From CAZALT01 sp964485515 (lineage in GTDB: Bacteria; Actinomycetota; Acidimicrobiia; Acidimicrobiales; Acidimicrobilacustridaceae), in contig CAZALT010000037.1 in the NCBI GenBank assembly GCA_964485515.1, positions 1-25,200 on the forward strand: DNA of 25,200 nucleotides, written 5' to 3'. Each line of letters begins with the position of its first letter. The stretch's first letter is position 1. Shown in pieces: positions 1-6,819 of the stretch. The notes beneath the pieces were generated by a model. That model was not told the DNA's origin and made no database searches. It saw nothing but the letters and a program-made list of their open reading frames with translations. The position numbers and the translations under genes were made by a program.

Positions 1-892
1 CGCAGAAGCCGTTCTCGGCGAGGTGGATGACCTCGGCGCCGGCGTCGGTGTCCTGCAGTTGGATGACGTCGACGTCTTCGGGCCCGATGCCGGCCTCCTC
101 GTAGGCGTTGCGTGACGCGTACACCGTGGGCGACACGTCCTCGTCGACCGCGGCCCACGACGTGTTGACCTCGTAGGCGCCGTAGCTGCGGCTCTGGATC
201 TTGGACGAGCGCAGGTAGATCGGCGTGTCGGTGTAGTTCTTGGCCAGGTCCGCGTTGCACAGCACCACGGCGGCGGCGCCCTCGTCGGGGGCGCAGAACA
301 TGTACTGCGTGAGCGGGTAGTTGAGCATCGCGCCGCCCAGCACGTCTTGTTCAGCCAGCGGCTTGCGACGGAAGGCCTTGGGGTTGAGCGCCCCGTTGCG
401 GGTGTTCTTGGCCACGACCTTGGCCAGCGTGGCGCTGGTGATGCCGTGGTCGTGCATGTAGCGGTTGATCTTCATGCCGAAGAACTTGGTGGTCGTGTAC
501 TGGCCGTTGTCGGCGTACCAGGTGGGCATGTTGACGAGGTTCGGGTCGAAGCGGAACGCACCGCGCCCGTGCTTGTCCATGCCGACCGCGACGGCGATGT
601 CGGCGGCGCCGGCCTTGATGGCCTGGGCCGAGTTGATGATGGTCGACGCTCCCGTGGCGCACGCGTTGAACACGTTCATGAACGGGATGCCGTCGAGGCC
701 GAGCAGACCGGTGAGCGGGTCGACCTGGGCGGCTTCCCAGCTGCCGCCGTAGGCGACCTGCACGTCGGCCCAGGTGACCCCGGCGTCGGTGAGGGCCATG
801 TCGACGGCGTCGGCCGCCATGTCGAACGCGGACTTCTCGCCAAAGCGTCCGAAGGGGTGGAGTCCGACTCCGATGATCGCGACGTCAGTCAT
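1..892 (-). CDS. Thiolase-fold lipid-transfer protein / acetyl-CoA acetyltransferase-like, partial
   Basis: The start is the ATG at 892-890 and the frame stays open to the left edge, giving 297 N-terminal residues of a protein usually near 390. It begins MTDVAIIGVGLHPFGRFG, typical of SCP-x/lipid-transfer thiolases. The nucleophilic-cysteine region reads NVFNACATGAS and is followed by a glycine-rich stretch. The C-terminal catalytic His and Cys motifs lie outside the window. Such proteins thiolyse or retro-aldol cleave acyl-CoA thioesters, including steroid side chains, when paired with a DUF35 partner. Here the DUF35 gene lies immediately upstream with a 10-bp gap, so the two probably form a complex. 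The substrate is not deducible; fatty-acid, polyketide-like or sterol acyl-CoA are all possible. Confidence 0.85.
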   Translation of the reverse strand, partial: MTDVAIIGVGLHPFGRFGEKSAFDMAADAVDMALTDAGVTWADVQVAYGGSWEAAQVDPLTGLLGLDGIPFMNVFNACATGASTIINSAQAIKAGAADIAVAVGMDKHGRGAFRFDPNLVNMPTWYADNGQYTTTKFFGMKINRYMHDHGITSATLAKVVAKNTRNGALNPKAFRRKPLAEQDVLGGAMLNYPLTQYMFCAPDEGAAAVVLCNADLAKNYTDTPIYLRSSKIQSRSYGAYEVNTSWAAVDEDVSPTVYASRNAYEEAGIGPEDVDVIQLQDTDAGAEVIHLAENGFC

Positions 893-902
893 GGTCAGCT
901 CC

Positions 903-1343
903 TCAGTTGGTCGCGCCGGCGACGGCAGCGGAGGTCGGGGCGAAGGCGAAGGTCATGATCTCGTCGCCCTCGGCGTCGGTGTAGAAGGGAACGATCTGGA
1001 GCTCGACGTCCATGCCGAAGTCGATCTTGTCGGTGTCCTGCTCGGTGAGCTTGCCCTCGACCCGGATGAGGTCGCCGAGCTGGATGAGCCCCACGGTGAA
1101 GGGGACGAACGACGCGCCGGTTGGATCACCCGCGTAGGGGATGGCGGGCGGGAAGCCCTGCGTGGTCCACGCGATGAGCGTGCCGCGGGTGGGCAGCTCG
1201 ATGGTCTCCATCGTCTGGGTGCCTTCACGTGGGCAGCGGCTCTGGGCGGGGAAGGTCACCGCCTGGCACGCGGAGCACTGGCTGCCGATGAGCGCGGGCT
1301 CGTCGGAGGGCCAGGTGAAGATGTCGGCGAGTGGCTTCTGCAT
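903..1343 (-). CDS. Zn-ribbon/OB-fold protein (DUF35), thiolase partner
   Basis: This 146-residue protein has the DUF35 layout. An N-terminal helix with a rubredoxin-like ribbon (about residues 18-42, CSACQAVTFPAQSRCPREG) is followed by an OB fold containing GTLIAWTTQ, PFTVGLIQLGDLIRVEGKL and VELQIVPF. The family binds acyl-CoA and associates with thiolase-like enzymes. The ribbon usually has four cysteines (CxxC...CxxC). Here the last pair reads CPRE, so one ligand is missing and zinc binding may be weak or absent. The ATG at 1343-1341 has a good upstream GAGGAGA. The gene is first in a two-gene operon with the thiolase. Family assignment is confident; the substrate is unknown. Confidence 0.85.
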   Translation of the reverse strand: MQKPLADIFTWPSDEPALIGSQCSACQAVTFPAQSRCPREGTQTMETIELPTRGTLIAWTTQGFPPAIPYAGDPTGASFVPFTVGLIQLGDLIRVEGKLTEQDTDKIDFGMDVELQIVPFYTDAEGDEIMTFAFAPTSAAVAGATN

Positions 1344-1545
1344 GGCGGGATCTCCTCGGTCGCCCAGGCGCGCAGCCCGTGGGTTGGCCGCGCCTGGAGA
1401 CTAGTCAGAAACATCTAGATGGTTCCACGCCCGGAGCGGCCAGGAGAACGATCAGGAGAACGCCCGTTGCCCCAGGAGGAAATCCCGTTCTACCAGATTC
1501 GGGGCGAGCTCGACGGCCCGGTCCAGTGGGCCGGCGGGATGGTGC

Positions 1546-1645
1546 NNNNNNNNNNNNNNNNNNNNNNNNNNNNNNNNNNNNNNNNNNNNNNNNNNNNNNN
1601 NNNNNNNNNNNNNNNNNNNNNNNNNNNNNNNNNNNNNNNNNNNNN
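1546..1645. other. Assembly gap (100 N)
   Basis: Exactly 100 N, the conventional placeholder for a gap of unknown size. The base string just left of it (GGTGC) equals the end of the 9-bp repeat unit that resumes on the right. The assembler therefore probably broke inside this repeat, and the true length is unknown. Confidence 0.95.
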
Positions 1646-1709
1646 GCAAGGTGCGCAAGGTGCGCAAGGTGCGCAAGGTGCGCAAGGTGCGCAAGGTGCG
1701 CAAGGTGCG
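1646..1709 (+). repeat. 9-bp tandem repeat (GCAAGGTGC)n
   Basis: At least seven head-to-tail copies of GCAAGGTGC are visible to the right of the gap, and the array probably continues into it. The period is a multiple of three, so any frame reads a tripeptide repeat (ARC, QGA or KVR). It ends 10 bp before the MarR -35 element. Confidence 0.95.
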
Positions 1710-1718
1710 AGATACTGC

Positions 1719-1748
1719 TTGACCTCGAATCATTCGTGTGCGAATGAT
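1719..1748 (+). promoter_or_regulatory. Predicted promoter of the MarR operon, leaderless
   Basis: The -35 candidate is TTGACC (1719-1724) and the -10 candidate is AATGAT (1743-1748), with 18-bp spacing. The -10 ends six bases before the ATG at 1755, so transcription would start at or next to the A of the start codon. No Shine-Dalgarno sequence precedes that ATG, which fits a leaderless mRNA, common in actinobacteria. The assignment is by eye from motif spacing. Confidence 0.55.
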
Positions 1749-1760
1749 TCATCTATGAAT
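1727..1760. promoter_or_regulatory. Nested inverted repeats, probable MarR operator
   Basis: GAATCATTCG (1727-1736) and CGAATGATTC (1741-1750) form a perfect 10-bp inverted repeat with a TGTG spacer. A second inverted repeat, ATTCAT-CT-ATGAAT (1747-1760), overlaps its right arm and contains the start codon of the MarR gene. Together they cover the -10 element and start site, as expected for an autorepressor. MarR proteins typically bind such AT-richer palindromes, and this block is much AT-richer than its surroundings. Confidence 0.75.
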
Positions 1761-2252
1761 GAGAACGGGTGCCGCGGGTCCGAGGACCTCGACGGCGGCC
1801 AGAGCCACGGCTACGAGGACCACATCGGCCGGCGCCTCGCCCTGACCGCCAAGAAAGTCCGTGCCTACGTCGACGGCAAGGTCGCCGAGGAGGGTTCGAC
1901 GCTCAACGTCGTCATCCTGGCCCGCATCCTCGCCACCGAGCCGGGCCTGTCGCAGCGCGAGTTGGCCGACCGGCTCCACCTCGGCGGCCCGGCGACGCTG
2001 CGCCACGTCGATCGCATGGAGTCCGACGGCCTCCTGGCCCGGCACCCCGATCCCCGCGATCGTCGGGTCCATCGCCTCGAGCTCACCCCTGCGGGCAAGC
2101 GCCGCCTCACCCACCTCGAGAAGGTGACCGGGGCGGCCGATGCCGCCATCACCTCCGAGCTCACCGCCGAGGAGATCACCCAGCTCCTCGGCTACCTCGA
2201 TCGGCTCGCGTCACGCGCCGCCGAGCTCCGAGACCAGGAGGTCGACGCATGA
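1755..2252 (+). CDS. MarR-family transcriptional regulator
   Basis: A 165-residue protein with the MarR winged helix. Dimerisation helices occupy about residues 18-60, the helix-turn-helix about 65-96 (starting LSQRELADRLHLGGPA), and the wing contains RDRRVHRLELTPAG (101-114). The C-terminal helix closes the dimer interface. The frame is open further upstream into the repeat and gap. I chose the ATG at 1755 because the protein begins normally there, a promoter sits at leaderless spacing, and operator palindromes overlap it. Its stop overlaps the next start (ATGA), so it is co-translated with the ABC exporter and flavoprotein and probably represses the whole operon. The ligand is unknown and may be an exported or iron-chelating compound. 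Confidence 0.9.
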   Translation: MNENGCRGSEDLDGGQSHGYEDHIGRRLALTAKKVRAYVDGKVAEEGSTLNVVILARILATEPGLSQRELADRLHLGGPATLRHVDRMESDGLLARHPDPRDRRVHRLELTPAGKRRLTHLEKVTGAADAAITSELTAEEITQLLGYLDRLASRAAELRDQEVDA

Positions 2253-3241
2253 GCCTCGACACGCCGACCGACCGCTCGCCGATGGGCAACGATGCTGCCC
2301 ACGACCACGTCATCGAGGTCACCGGCCTCACCAAGCTGTACCCACCGGACGTCCTCGCCGTCGACTCGCTCGACCTCCAGGTGCGACGGGGGGAGATCTT
2401 CGGCCTCCTCGGGCCGAACGGTGCGGGGAAGTCGACCACGGCCGGGATGCTCACCACCCGGGTCATCCCGACGGCGGGCACGGTCTTCGTCGGCGGCATC
2501 GACGTGGTCGCCCACCCCACCCACGCCAAGCGGATCATCGGGGTGGTCCCGCAGACCAACACCCTCGATCGGAGCCTCACGGCTGCCGAGAACCTCTCGT
2601 ACCACGGGCAGTTCTTCGGCATGTCGGCCAAGCAGGCCAAGCGCGAAGCCGCCTACTGGATCGACCGCATCAAGCTGAACCGGTTCGCCGACAAACCAGT
2701 TCTGGCGCTCTCCGGTGGGATGGCCCAGCGCCTCATGCTGGCGCGGGCCGTCATGCACCGCCCCGACGTGCTCTTCCTCGACGAGCCCACGACCGGCCTC
2801 GACCCGCAGAGCCGGCTCGCCCTCTACGAGATGGTGCGCGAGCTGAACGCCGATGGTCAGACGATCCTCCTCACCACGCACTACATGGAGGAGGCCGACG
2901 AGCTGTGCGAGCGCATCGCGATCATCGATCACGGCAAGGTTCTCGCGCTCGACACGCCCGACGGGTTCAAGCGCCAGATCGGGGCCGACACCATCGTCAC
3001 CCTCGACGCACGAGGCGACCTCGAGGGGTTCGTCGATGCGCTCGAAGCGATCGACGGCGTCCGGTCGGCGAGCCGCAACGGCGATGTGATCAGGCTGGCC
3101 ATCGCCGGCACGGACGGCATCGTCGCCCCCATCGTGATGACTGCCGACCGATCCTCGATCGAGCTCGTCAACATCTCGGTGACCGAGCCCTCGCTCGAGA
3201 CCGTGTTCATCCACCTCACCGGAAAGGAGCTGCGGGACTGA
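2249..3241 (+). CDS. ABC transporter ATP-binding protein (DrrA-like, drug/natural-product export)
   Basis: A 330-residue ABC ATPase with all motifs: Walker A GPNGAGKST (55-63), Q-loop Q102, signature LSGGM (154-158), Walker B VLFLDEP (174-180), D-loop GLDP and switch His211 in TTHYMEEAD. A C-terminal extension of about 90 residues ends in VTEPSLETVFIHLTGKELRD, typical of DrrA/NodI-type exporters that work with ABC-2 permeases. The ATG at 2249 overlaps the MarR stop, and the TGA overlaps the permease ATG, so expression is coupled. It energises export; the substrate cannot be read from sequence. A 20-residue N-terminal leader precedes the first beta strand, so a start at the internal ATG (2282) is possible. 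Confidence 0.92.
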   Translation: MSLDTPTDRSPMGNDAAHDHVIEVTGLTKLYPPDVLAVDSLDLQVRRGEIFGLLGPNGAGKSTTAGMLTTRVIPTAGTVFVGGIDVVAHPTHAKRIIGVVPQTNTLDRSLTAAENLSYHGQFFGMSAKQAKREAAYWIDRIKLNRFADKPVLALSGGMAQRLMLARAVMHRPDVLFLDEPTTGLDPQSRLALYEMVRELNADGQTILLTTHYMEEADELCERIAIIDHGKVLALDTPDGFKRQIGADTIVTLDARGDLEGFVDALEAIDGVRSASRNGDVIRLAIAGTDGIVAPIVMTADRSSIELVNISVTEPSLETVFIHLTGKELRD

Positions 3242-4122
3242 TGGCCACCTTCGCGACCACCCCGACCTCCGGCTCGAACGCACTGACCGTCGGGCCTCGC
3301 TCGTCCGACGCCACGTCGCCCGCCCGACTCGCCGCTCATGCGTTCTGGGCGCTGTTGCGCCGCGACGTCACGGTGCTGCGCAAGAGCCTGTCCACGTTCA
3401 TCCCCCGGACGGTCATCCAGCCGTTCCTGCTCGTGTTCGTGTTCGCCTTCGTGTTCCCCCAGATCGGCAACGGTCCCACCGGTGCCGCCGGCAGCGCCTT
3501 CGCCACGCAACTCGTCGCCGGCGTGCTCGGCATGAGCATCTTGATGCAGGGCGTCCAGGGGGTCGCACTCCCGCTCGTCCAGGAGTTCGGCTTCACCCGC
3601 GAGATCGAGGACCGCGTGCTCGCCCCGATGTCGATCGGCCTCGTCGCGTTCCAAAAGGTCGTGTCGGGTGCGCTGCAGGGGCTGCTCGCCGCGCTGCTGG
3701 TGTTCCCCATCGCTGCCGTCGTCCCGACCTACCCGGTCCACCTCCACATCAACTGGCTGATCCTGCTCACCCTGGCCCCGCTGGCTGGCATCGCCTGCTC
3801 GAGCCTCGGCCTGTTCTTCGGCACGAAGTTCGACCCCCGCTCGGTGCCGGTCCTGTTCGGCGTCATCATCCTCCCGCTGACGTTCCTGGGTTGCACCTAC
3901 TACTCGTGGACCTCGCTGGCGCCCATCCAGTGGCACGGCATCTCCTGGCTGCAGGACCTCGTCCTGATCAACCCGCTGGTCTACGTGTGCGAAGGGTTCC
4001 GCGCCGCGGTGACGACCTCGAGCCACATGAGCTTGTGGGCCGTGTACCTCGGCCTCGTCGCCTTCTCGGCGCTCTTCTTGTGGCAAGGCGTCACGGGCTT
4101 CAAGAAACGGGTGATCTCATGA
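3241..4122 (+). CDS. ABC-2 type permease (DrrB-like)
   Basis: A 293-residue membrane protein. After a soluble N-terminus of about 35 residues comes RRDVTVLRKS, the usual coupling region, then six predicted membrane spans including FLLVFVFAFVFP, LLAALLVFPIAAVVP, WLILLTLAPLAGIA, VLFGVIILPLTFLG and LWAVYLGLVAFSALFL. The loop EFGFTREIEDRVLAPMSIG is the conserved ABC-2 coupling motif. Start and stop overlap both neighbours by 1-4 bp. With the upstream ATPase it forms a homodimeric-permease exporter. The partner flavoprotein downstream suggests an iron-chelator or related substrate, but that is inference. Confidence 0.9.
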   Translation: MATFATTPTSGSNALTVGPRSSDATSPARLAAHAFWALLRRDVTVLRKSLSTFIPRTVIQPFLLVFVFAFVFPQIGNGPTGAAGSAFATQLVAGVLGMSILMQGVQGVALPLVQEFGFTREIEDRVLAPMSIGLVAFQKVVSGALQGLLAALLVFPIAAVVPTYPVHLHINWLILLTLAPLAGIACSSLGLFFGTKFDPRSVPVLFGVIILPLTFLGCTYYSWTSLAPIQWHGISWLQDLVLINPLVYVCEGFRAAVTTSSHMSLWAVYLGLVAFSALFLWQGVTGFKKRVIS

Positions 4123-4898
4123 GTAGTGATGCCGCACCTCCACCGTCGGCCACCCCCACGACCGGGCGACGTGGCGGACGTGACCGTCCCGCCATCGATC
4201 TCGAGGTCTTGCGGACCGAGCAGCTCACGCCGTCGATGGTGCGGGTCGTGCTCGGCGGCGACGGGCTCGCCGCCTACGACGACAAGCCGTTCACCGACCG
4301 CTACGTGAAGCTGGTCTTCCCGGGCGACGACCGACCTCGCATCCGCACCTACACGGTGCGCTCGTACGACGCGCTCGCAGGCGAGCTGGTCATCGATGTC
4401 GTGCAGCACGGCGACGCCGGCATCGCGGGTCCGTGGGCGGCCAACGCACGACCCGGCGATCTGATCTCGCTGCGCGGACCCGGTGGCGCCTACCGCCCCG
4501 ACCTCGATGCCGACTGGTACCTCTTCGTCGGCGACCCGGCCGTCTTCCCCGCCATCGCCTGTGCCGTCGAGTCGCTGCCTCCCGATGCCCGCGTCGTCGT
4601 GGTCGCCCGCGCCCACGACCAGGACGAGGCCGCCTACCTCCAGCTTCCCGACGACGTCGAGGTCCACTGGCTCGTCGACGACGCCGACCGGGGTCTGGTC
4701 GACATGGTCGCGTCGCTGAGCTTCTCCGATGGGCGGATCGATGCCTTCGTCCACGGCGAGCTGCACGAGGTCCGAGCACTGCGCCGCCACCTCATCGACG
4801 AGCGGGGCGTGCCCGTCGAGCAGCTGTCGATCTCGGGCTACTGGCGTGAAGGGCTCGTCGAGGACGAGTTCCAGCAGGCCAAGCGCCAGAGCTCCTGA
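4119..4898 (+). CDS. Siderophore-interacting protein (NAD(P)H-dependent ferric-siderophore reductase-like)
   Basis: A 259-residue SIP-family flavoprotein. The FAD-binding barrel contains RIRTYTVRSYD (the RxYT flavin motif) and GPWAANARPGD. The NAD(P)H-like domain follows from about residue 130 (WYLFVGDPAVFPAIA), and the C-terminus has SISGYWREG, characteristic of ViuB/YqjH-like proteins. These enzymes reduce Fe(III) in siderophores to release iron in the cytoplasm. The ATG overlaps the permease stop (ATGA), so it is the fourth gene of the MarR operon. Pairing with an export-type transporter is unusual; SIP genes more often sit with siderophore importers. The stop codon lies in an 8-bp tandem repeat. 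Confidence 0.88.
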   Translation: MSSDAAPPPSATPTTGRRGGRDRPAIDLEVLRTEQLTPSMVRVVLGGDGLAAYDDKPFTDRYVKLVFPGDDRPRIRTYTVRSYDALAGELVIDVVQHGDAGIAGPWAANARPGDLISLRGPGGAYRPDLDADWYLFVGDPAVFPAIACAVESLPPDARVVVVARAHDQDEAAYLQLPDDVEVHWLVDDADRGLVDMVASLSFSDGRIDAFVHGELHEVRALRRHLIDERGVPVEQLSISGYWREGLVEDEFQQAKRQSS

Positions 4899-4910
4899 GC
4901 TCCTGAGCTC
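4889..4910 (+). repeat. 8-bp tandem repeat across the stop codon
   Basis: GAGCTCCT occurs at 4889-4896 and 4897-4904 and continues as GAGCTC to 4910, so the last codons and stop of the SIP gene are duplicated in tandem. This looks like a slippage product. Confidence 0.85.
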
Positions 4911-4936
4911 GCTCCGACCGGCGAACCCACGCCCGG

Positions 4937-4959
4937 CGGCACCGACATGGTCGGTTCCG
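4937..4959. terminator. Hairpin between convergent genes, probable bidirectional terminator
   Basis: ACCGAC-ATG-GTCGGT is a perfect 6-bp stem with a 3-base loop, extended by CGG/CCG after one mismatch. It lies in the 115-bp gap where the MarR operon and the gene at 5014-6783 converge. There is no U-tract, so termination is inferred from position and stem. Confidence 0.4.
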
Positions 4960-5013
4960 GCAGAGACGCGGGATCGAGCGCGGAGACGAACGATCGACCG
5001 GCGCGGGCGTGCC

Positions 5014-6783
5014 TCAGGTTCGGGTCACGACCCACGACTGCCCATCGGCGGGCAGGTAGGCGCACAACCGGCCGGTGGTGACGCTGTCCGCGAGGTGCTC
5101 GCCCAGCCCCGGCGAGGCCCGGGTGACGGCGTCGAGGGCTCGACGCAGCGCTTTGGTCACGCGCACCCGGGCCCGTTCCAGCTCGGGATCCGAGGCGACG
5201 AGGAAGGAACCGCCCGCCAGCTCCCGGCGAAGCGCCTCCATCTCCTCGGCCTCCGCAGCTGTCGGTGATCGGCGTCGTCGCTCGAGCTCGCCCAGCCGGC
5301 GGCGGTACGCGGCTCGGGCCTGGGCGTCGAGCGTGGTCGAGGCCGTCGAGGTCGTGGGCATGCCCGCCTCGACACCGCCCCCGAGCTCGACCGCGGTGAG
5401 CGTGGTACCCGCCCGAGCCAGCAGGGTGACCAGGAGGTCCAGCCCGGCGGAGTGGCGGACCGTCGCCGTCCCTGTGGGGTGGGTCAGCTCCCACTCGCCG
5501 CCATCGATCGTCGCGACGTGACTCGCGCCTCCGTCGCGCCGGAGCTCGCCGGCGAGCCGAACCGCATCCTCGGCCCGTGCCTCGAGTCCCCAGCCGCGGA
5601 GCTCAGCGATGGCGAGCTCGACGTCGGCGAGGTCCTGAGCTCGATCTCGGCCGGGGAGGCGGGCGGCGGCCCGATCGAGTCGGGTGAGCGTGGTCCACGG
5701 ACCCACCGGTCGGCTGGTCAGCACCGCCTCATACCAGCGGTCCGATTCGTCCCACGCGCCGATGGCGCCCGCGAGTCCGGCGACCACTCGGCCGACCGGA
5801 CCGTAGGACGCGTAGCCGGATCCGTGCGTCGCATCGAGGTGGCCGAAGGGGCGGAGCAGTTCGAGGAGGACGACGCTGCGGACCCGGTCGTCGAGGTGGA
5901 GCGCGGTCAGTCCGAGGAGCTGCACGGTGACGAGCCAGTTCAGGTCGCGAGGGACGCAGGCGAAGTCGTCGACAGCGACGGCATCGAAGAGCTGGCGGGC
6001 TTCGTCGAGCTCGCCGATCTCGGCGAGGGAGAAGGCGAGTCCCACGTCCCAGTTGACCCCGACCCGGGGGGAGGAGGCGCGGATCGACCTGATCGGTTCG
6101 ATGAGATCGGCGAGGCCCCGCCGGAAGAACCGCTCGATGGCGGTGACGATGGCGACGTTCTGGAACGAGAACGGCGAGCCCGCGTCGGCGGCGGTCGAGC
6201 TGATGGCGCGCTGGTTGGCGGCGACGGCGTCGTCGATCTGTCCGGTGAGCATGGCGAGGTTGCTGCGCCACAGCTCGAGACGTCGCTCGGTCATCGGCGT
6301 TGCAACGCCATCGGCCGCATAGGTCTCCATGGCGTCGACGACGCCTCGCAGATCGCCGTGGTCGAAGCGGTCGATGACCGTCCACTCGACGATGCGTCGT
6401 CGCAGGTCCGAGTCCGTCATGGCCGGGAGCCGGCGGGCCGACTCGATGAGCTCCTCGCGCTCGAGCAGCGTGTCGGGACCCCACTGGGCGTAGAGCCGTC
6501 CGAGGGCGACCTCGGCCGCGAGGTCGTCGTCACCTTCACCGATCAACGACGCCGCTCGTTCCAGGTCCGCAGCACGCCCGCGTGCCACCTCGGTCCAGGT
6601 CTCGGTCGTCGCGCCTTCTTGGACCGACCAGTACCGGGTGAGCGCACGCCCGACGAGCGCCCGAGCCAGCTCGTGGTCGTCAGCGGCCGATTCGACCCGG
6701 TGCTGCCAATGGTCGAGCAGCGTCCGGTCGGTGGTGGGCAGCGTCTCGACGATCGCCCACGGCAGTGGGGGTGGATGGCTCAT
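5014..6783 (-). CDS. Helical-repeat protein with C-terminal domain of large actinobacterial ATPase regulators
   Basis: A 589-residue protein. About residues 20-420 are alpha-helical repeats resembling TPRs (for example VGLAFSLAEIGELDEARQLF, then AIGAWDESDRWYEAVL). The C-terminal part has a winged-helix-like block (starting WELTHPTGTATVRHSAGLDL), a charged helix (RRRLGELERRRRSPTAAEAEEME) and a closing block ARVRVTKALRRALDAV...LGEHL..SVTTGRLCAYLP. I recognise this arrangement from the C-termini of large AAA/LuxR-like ATPase regulators, but no ATPase or sensor domain is present here. The neighbour starting at 6820 is divergent and ends in the same block. No enzymatic motif is seen; a regulatory or scaffolding role is inference. 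The ATG at 6783 lacks a good ribosome site, so the start is less certain than the frame. Confidence 0.7.
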   Translation of the reverse strand: MSHPPPLPWAIVETLPTTDRTLLDHWQHRVESAADDHELARALVGRALTRYWSVQEGATTETWTEVARGRAADLERAASLIGEGDDDLAAEVALGRLYAQWGPDTLLEREELIESARRLPAMTDSDLRRRIVEWTVIDRFDHGDLRGVVDAMETYAADGVATPMTERRLELWRSNLAMLTGQIDDAVAANQRAISSTAADAGSPFSFQNVAIVTAIERFFRRGLADLIEPIRSIRASSPRVGVNWDVGLAFSLAEIGELDEARQLFDAVAVDDFACVPRDLNWLVTVQLLGLTALHLDDRVRSVVLLELLRPFGHLDATHGSGYASYGPVGRVVAGLAGAIGAWDESDRWYEAVLTSRPVGPWTTLTRLDRAAARLPGRDRAQDLADVELAIAELRGWGLEARAEDAVRLAGELRRDGGASHVATIDGGEWELTHPTGTATVRHSAGLDLLVTLLARAGTTLTAVELGGGVEAGMPTTSTASTTLDAQARAAYRRRLGELERRRRSPTAAEAEEMEALRRELAGGSFLVASDPELERARVRVTKALRRALDAVTRASPGLGEHLADSVTTGRLCAYLPADGQSWVVTRT

Positions 6784-6807
6784 GTCACGGGGGCCGCCGG
6801 ATGTTCC

Positions 6808-6813
6808 TACGAT
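6808..6813 (+). promoter_or_regulatory. Predicted -10 element, leaderless start
   Basis: TACGAT ends six bases before the ATG at 6820, the spacing expected of a leaderless transcript. It lies in the only 36-bp gap between two divergent genes. The matching -35 is weak. Confidence 0.4.
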
Positions 6814-6819
6814 CGGGAG

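Larger units (their letters stand above)
1344..1754. other. Intergenic region with assembly gap and 9-bp repeat
   Basis: This 411-bp stretch holds the promoter side of the DUF35-thiolase operon (with a small CATCTAGATG palindrome at 1412-1421), a 100-N gap, a 9-bp tandem repeat, and the MarR promoter. There is one weak coding hint on the plus strand: a TTG at 1467 preceded by AGGAGAA (1454-1460, 6-bp spacing). It reads MPQEEIPFYQIRGELDG onward with G/C-rich third positions until the gap. The gap prevents a decision, so no gene is called here. Confidence 0.6.

Noticed and set aside
347..1418. Plus-strand open frames over the thiolase and DUF35 genes
   Set aside because: Shadows of two well-supported minus-strand genes with clear family motifs.
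1646..1754. Upstream extension of MarR through a collagen-like QGA repeat
   Set aside because: The frame is open, but a promoter and operators lie between the repeat and the ATG at 1755, and MarR proteins begin normally there.
2929..4086. A 385-codon minus-strand open frame
   Set aside because: Antisense to the ABC permease and ATPase; composition is typical of a shadow frame.
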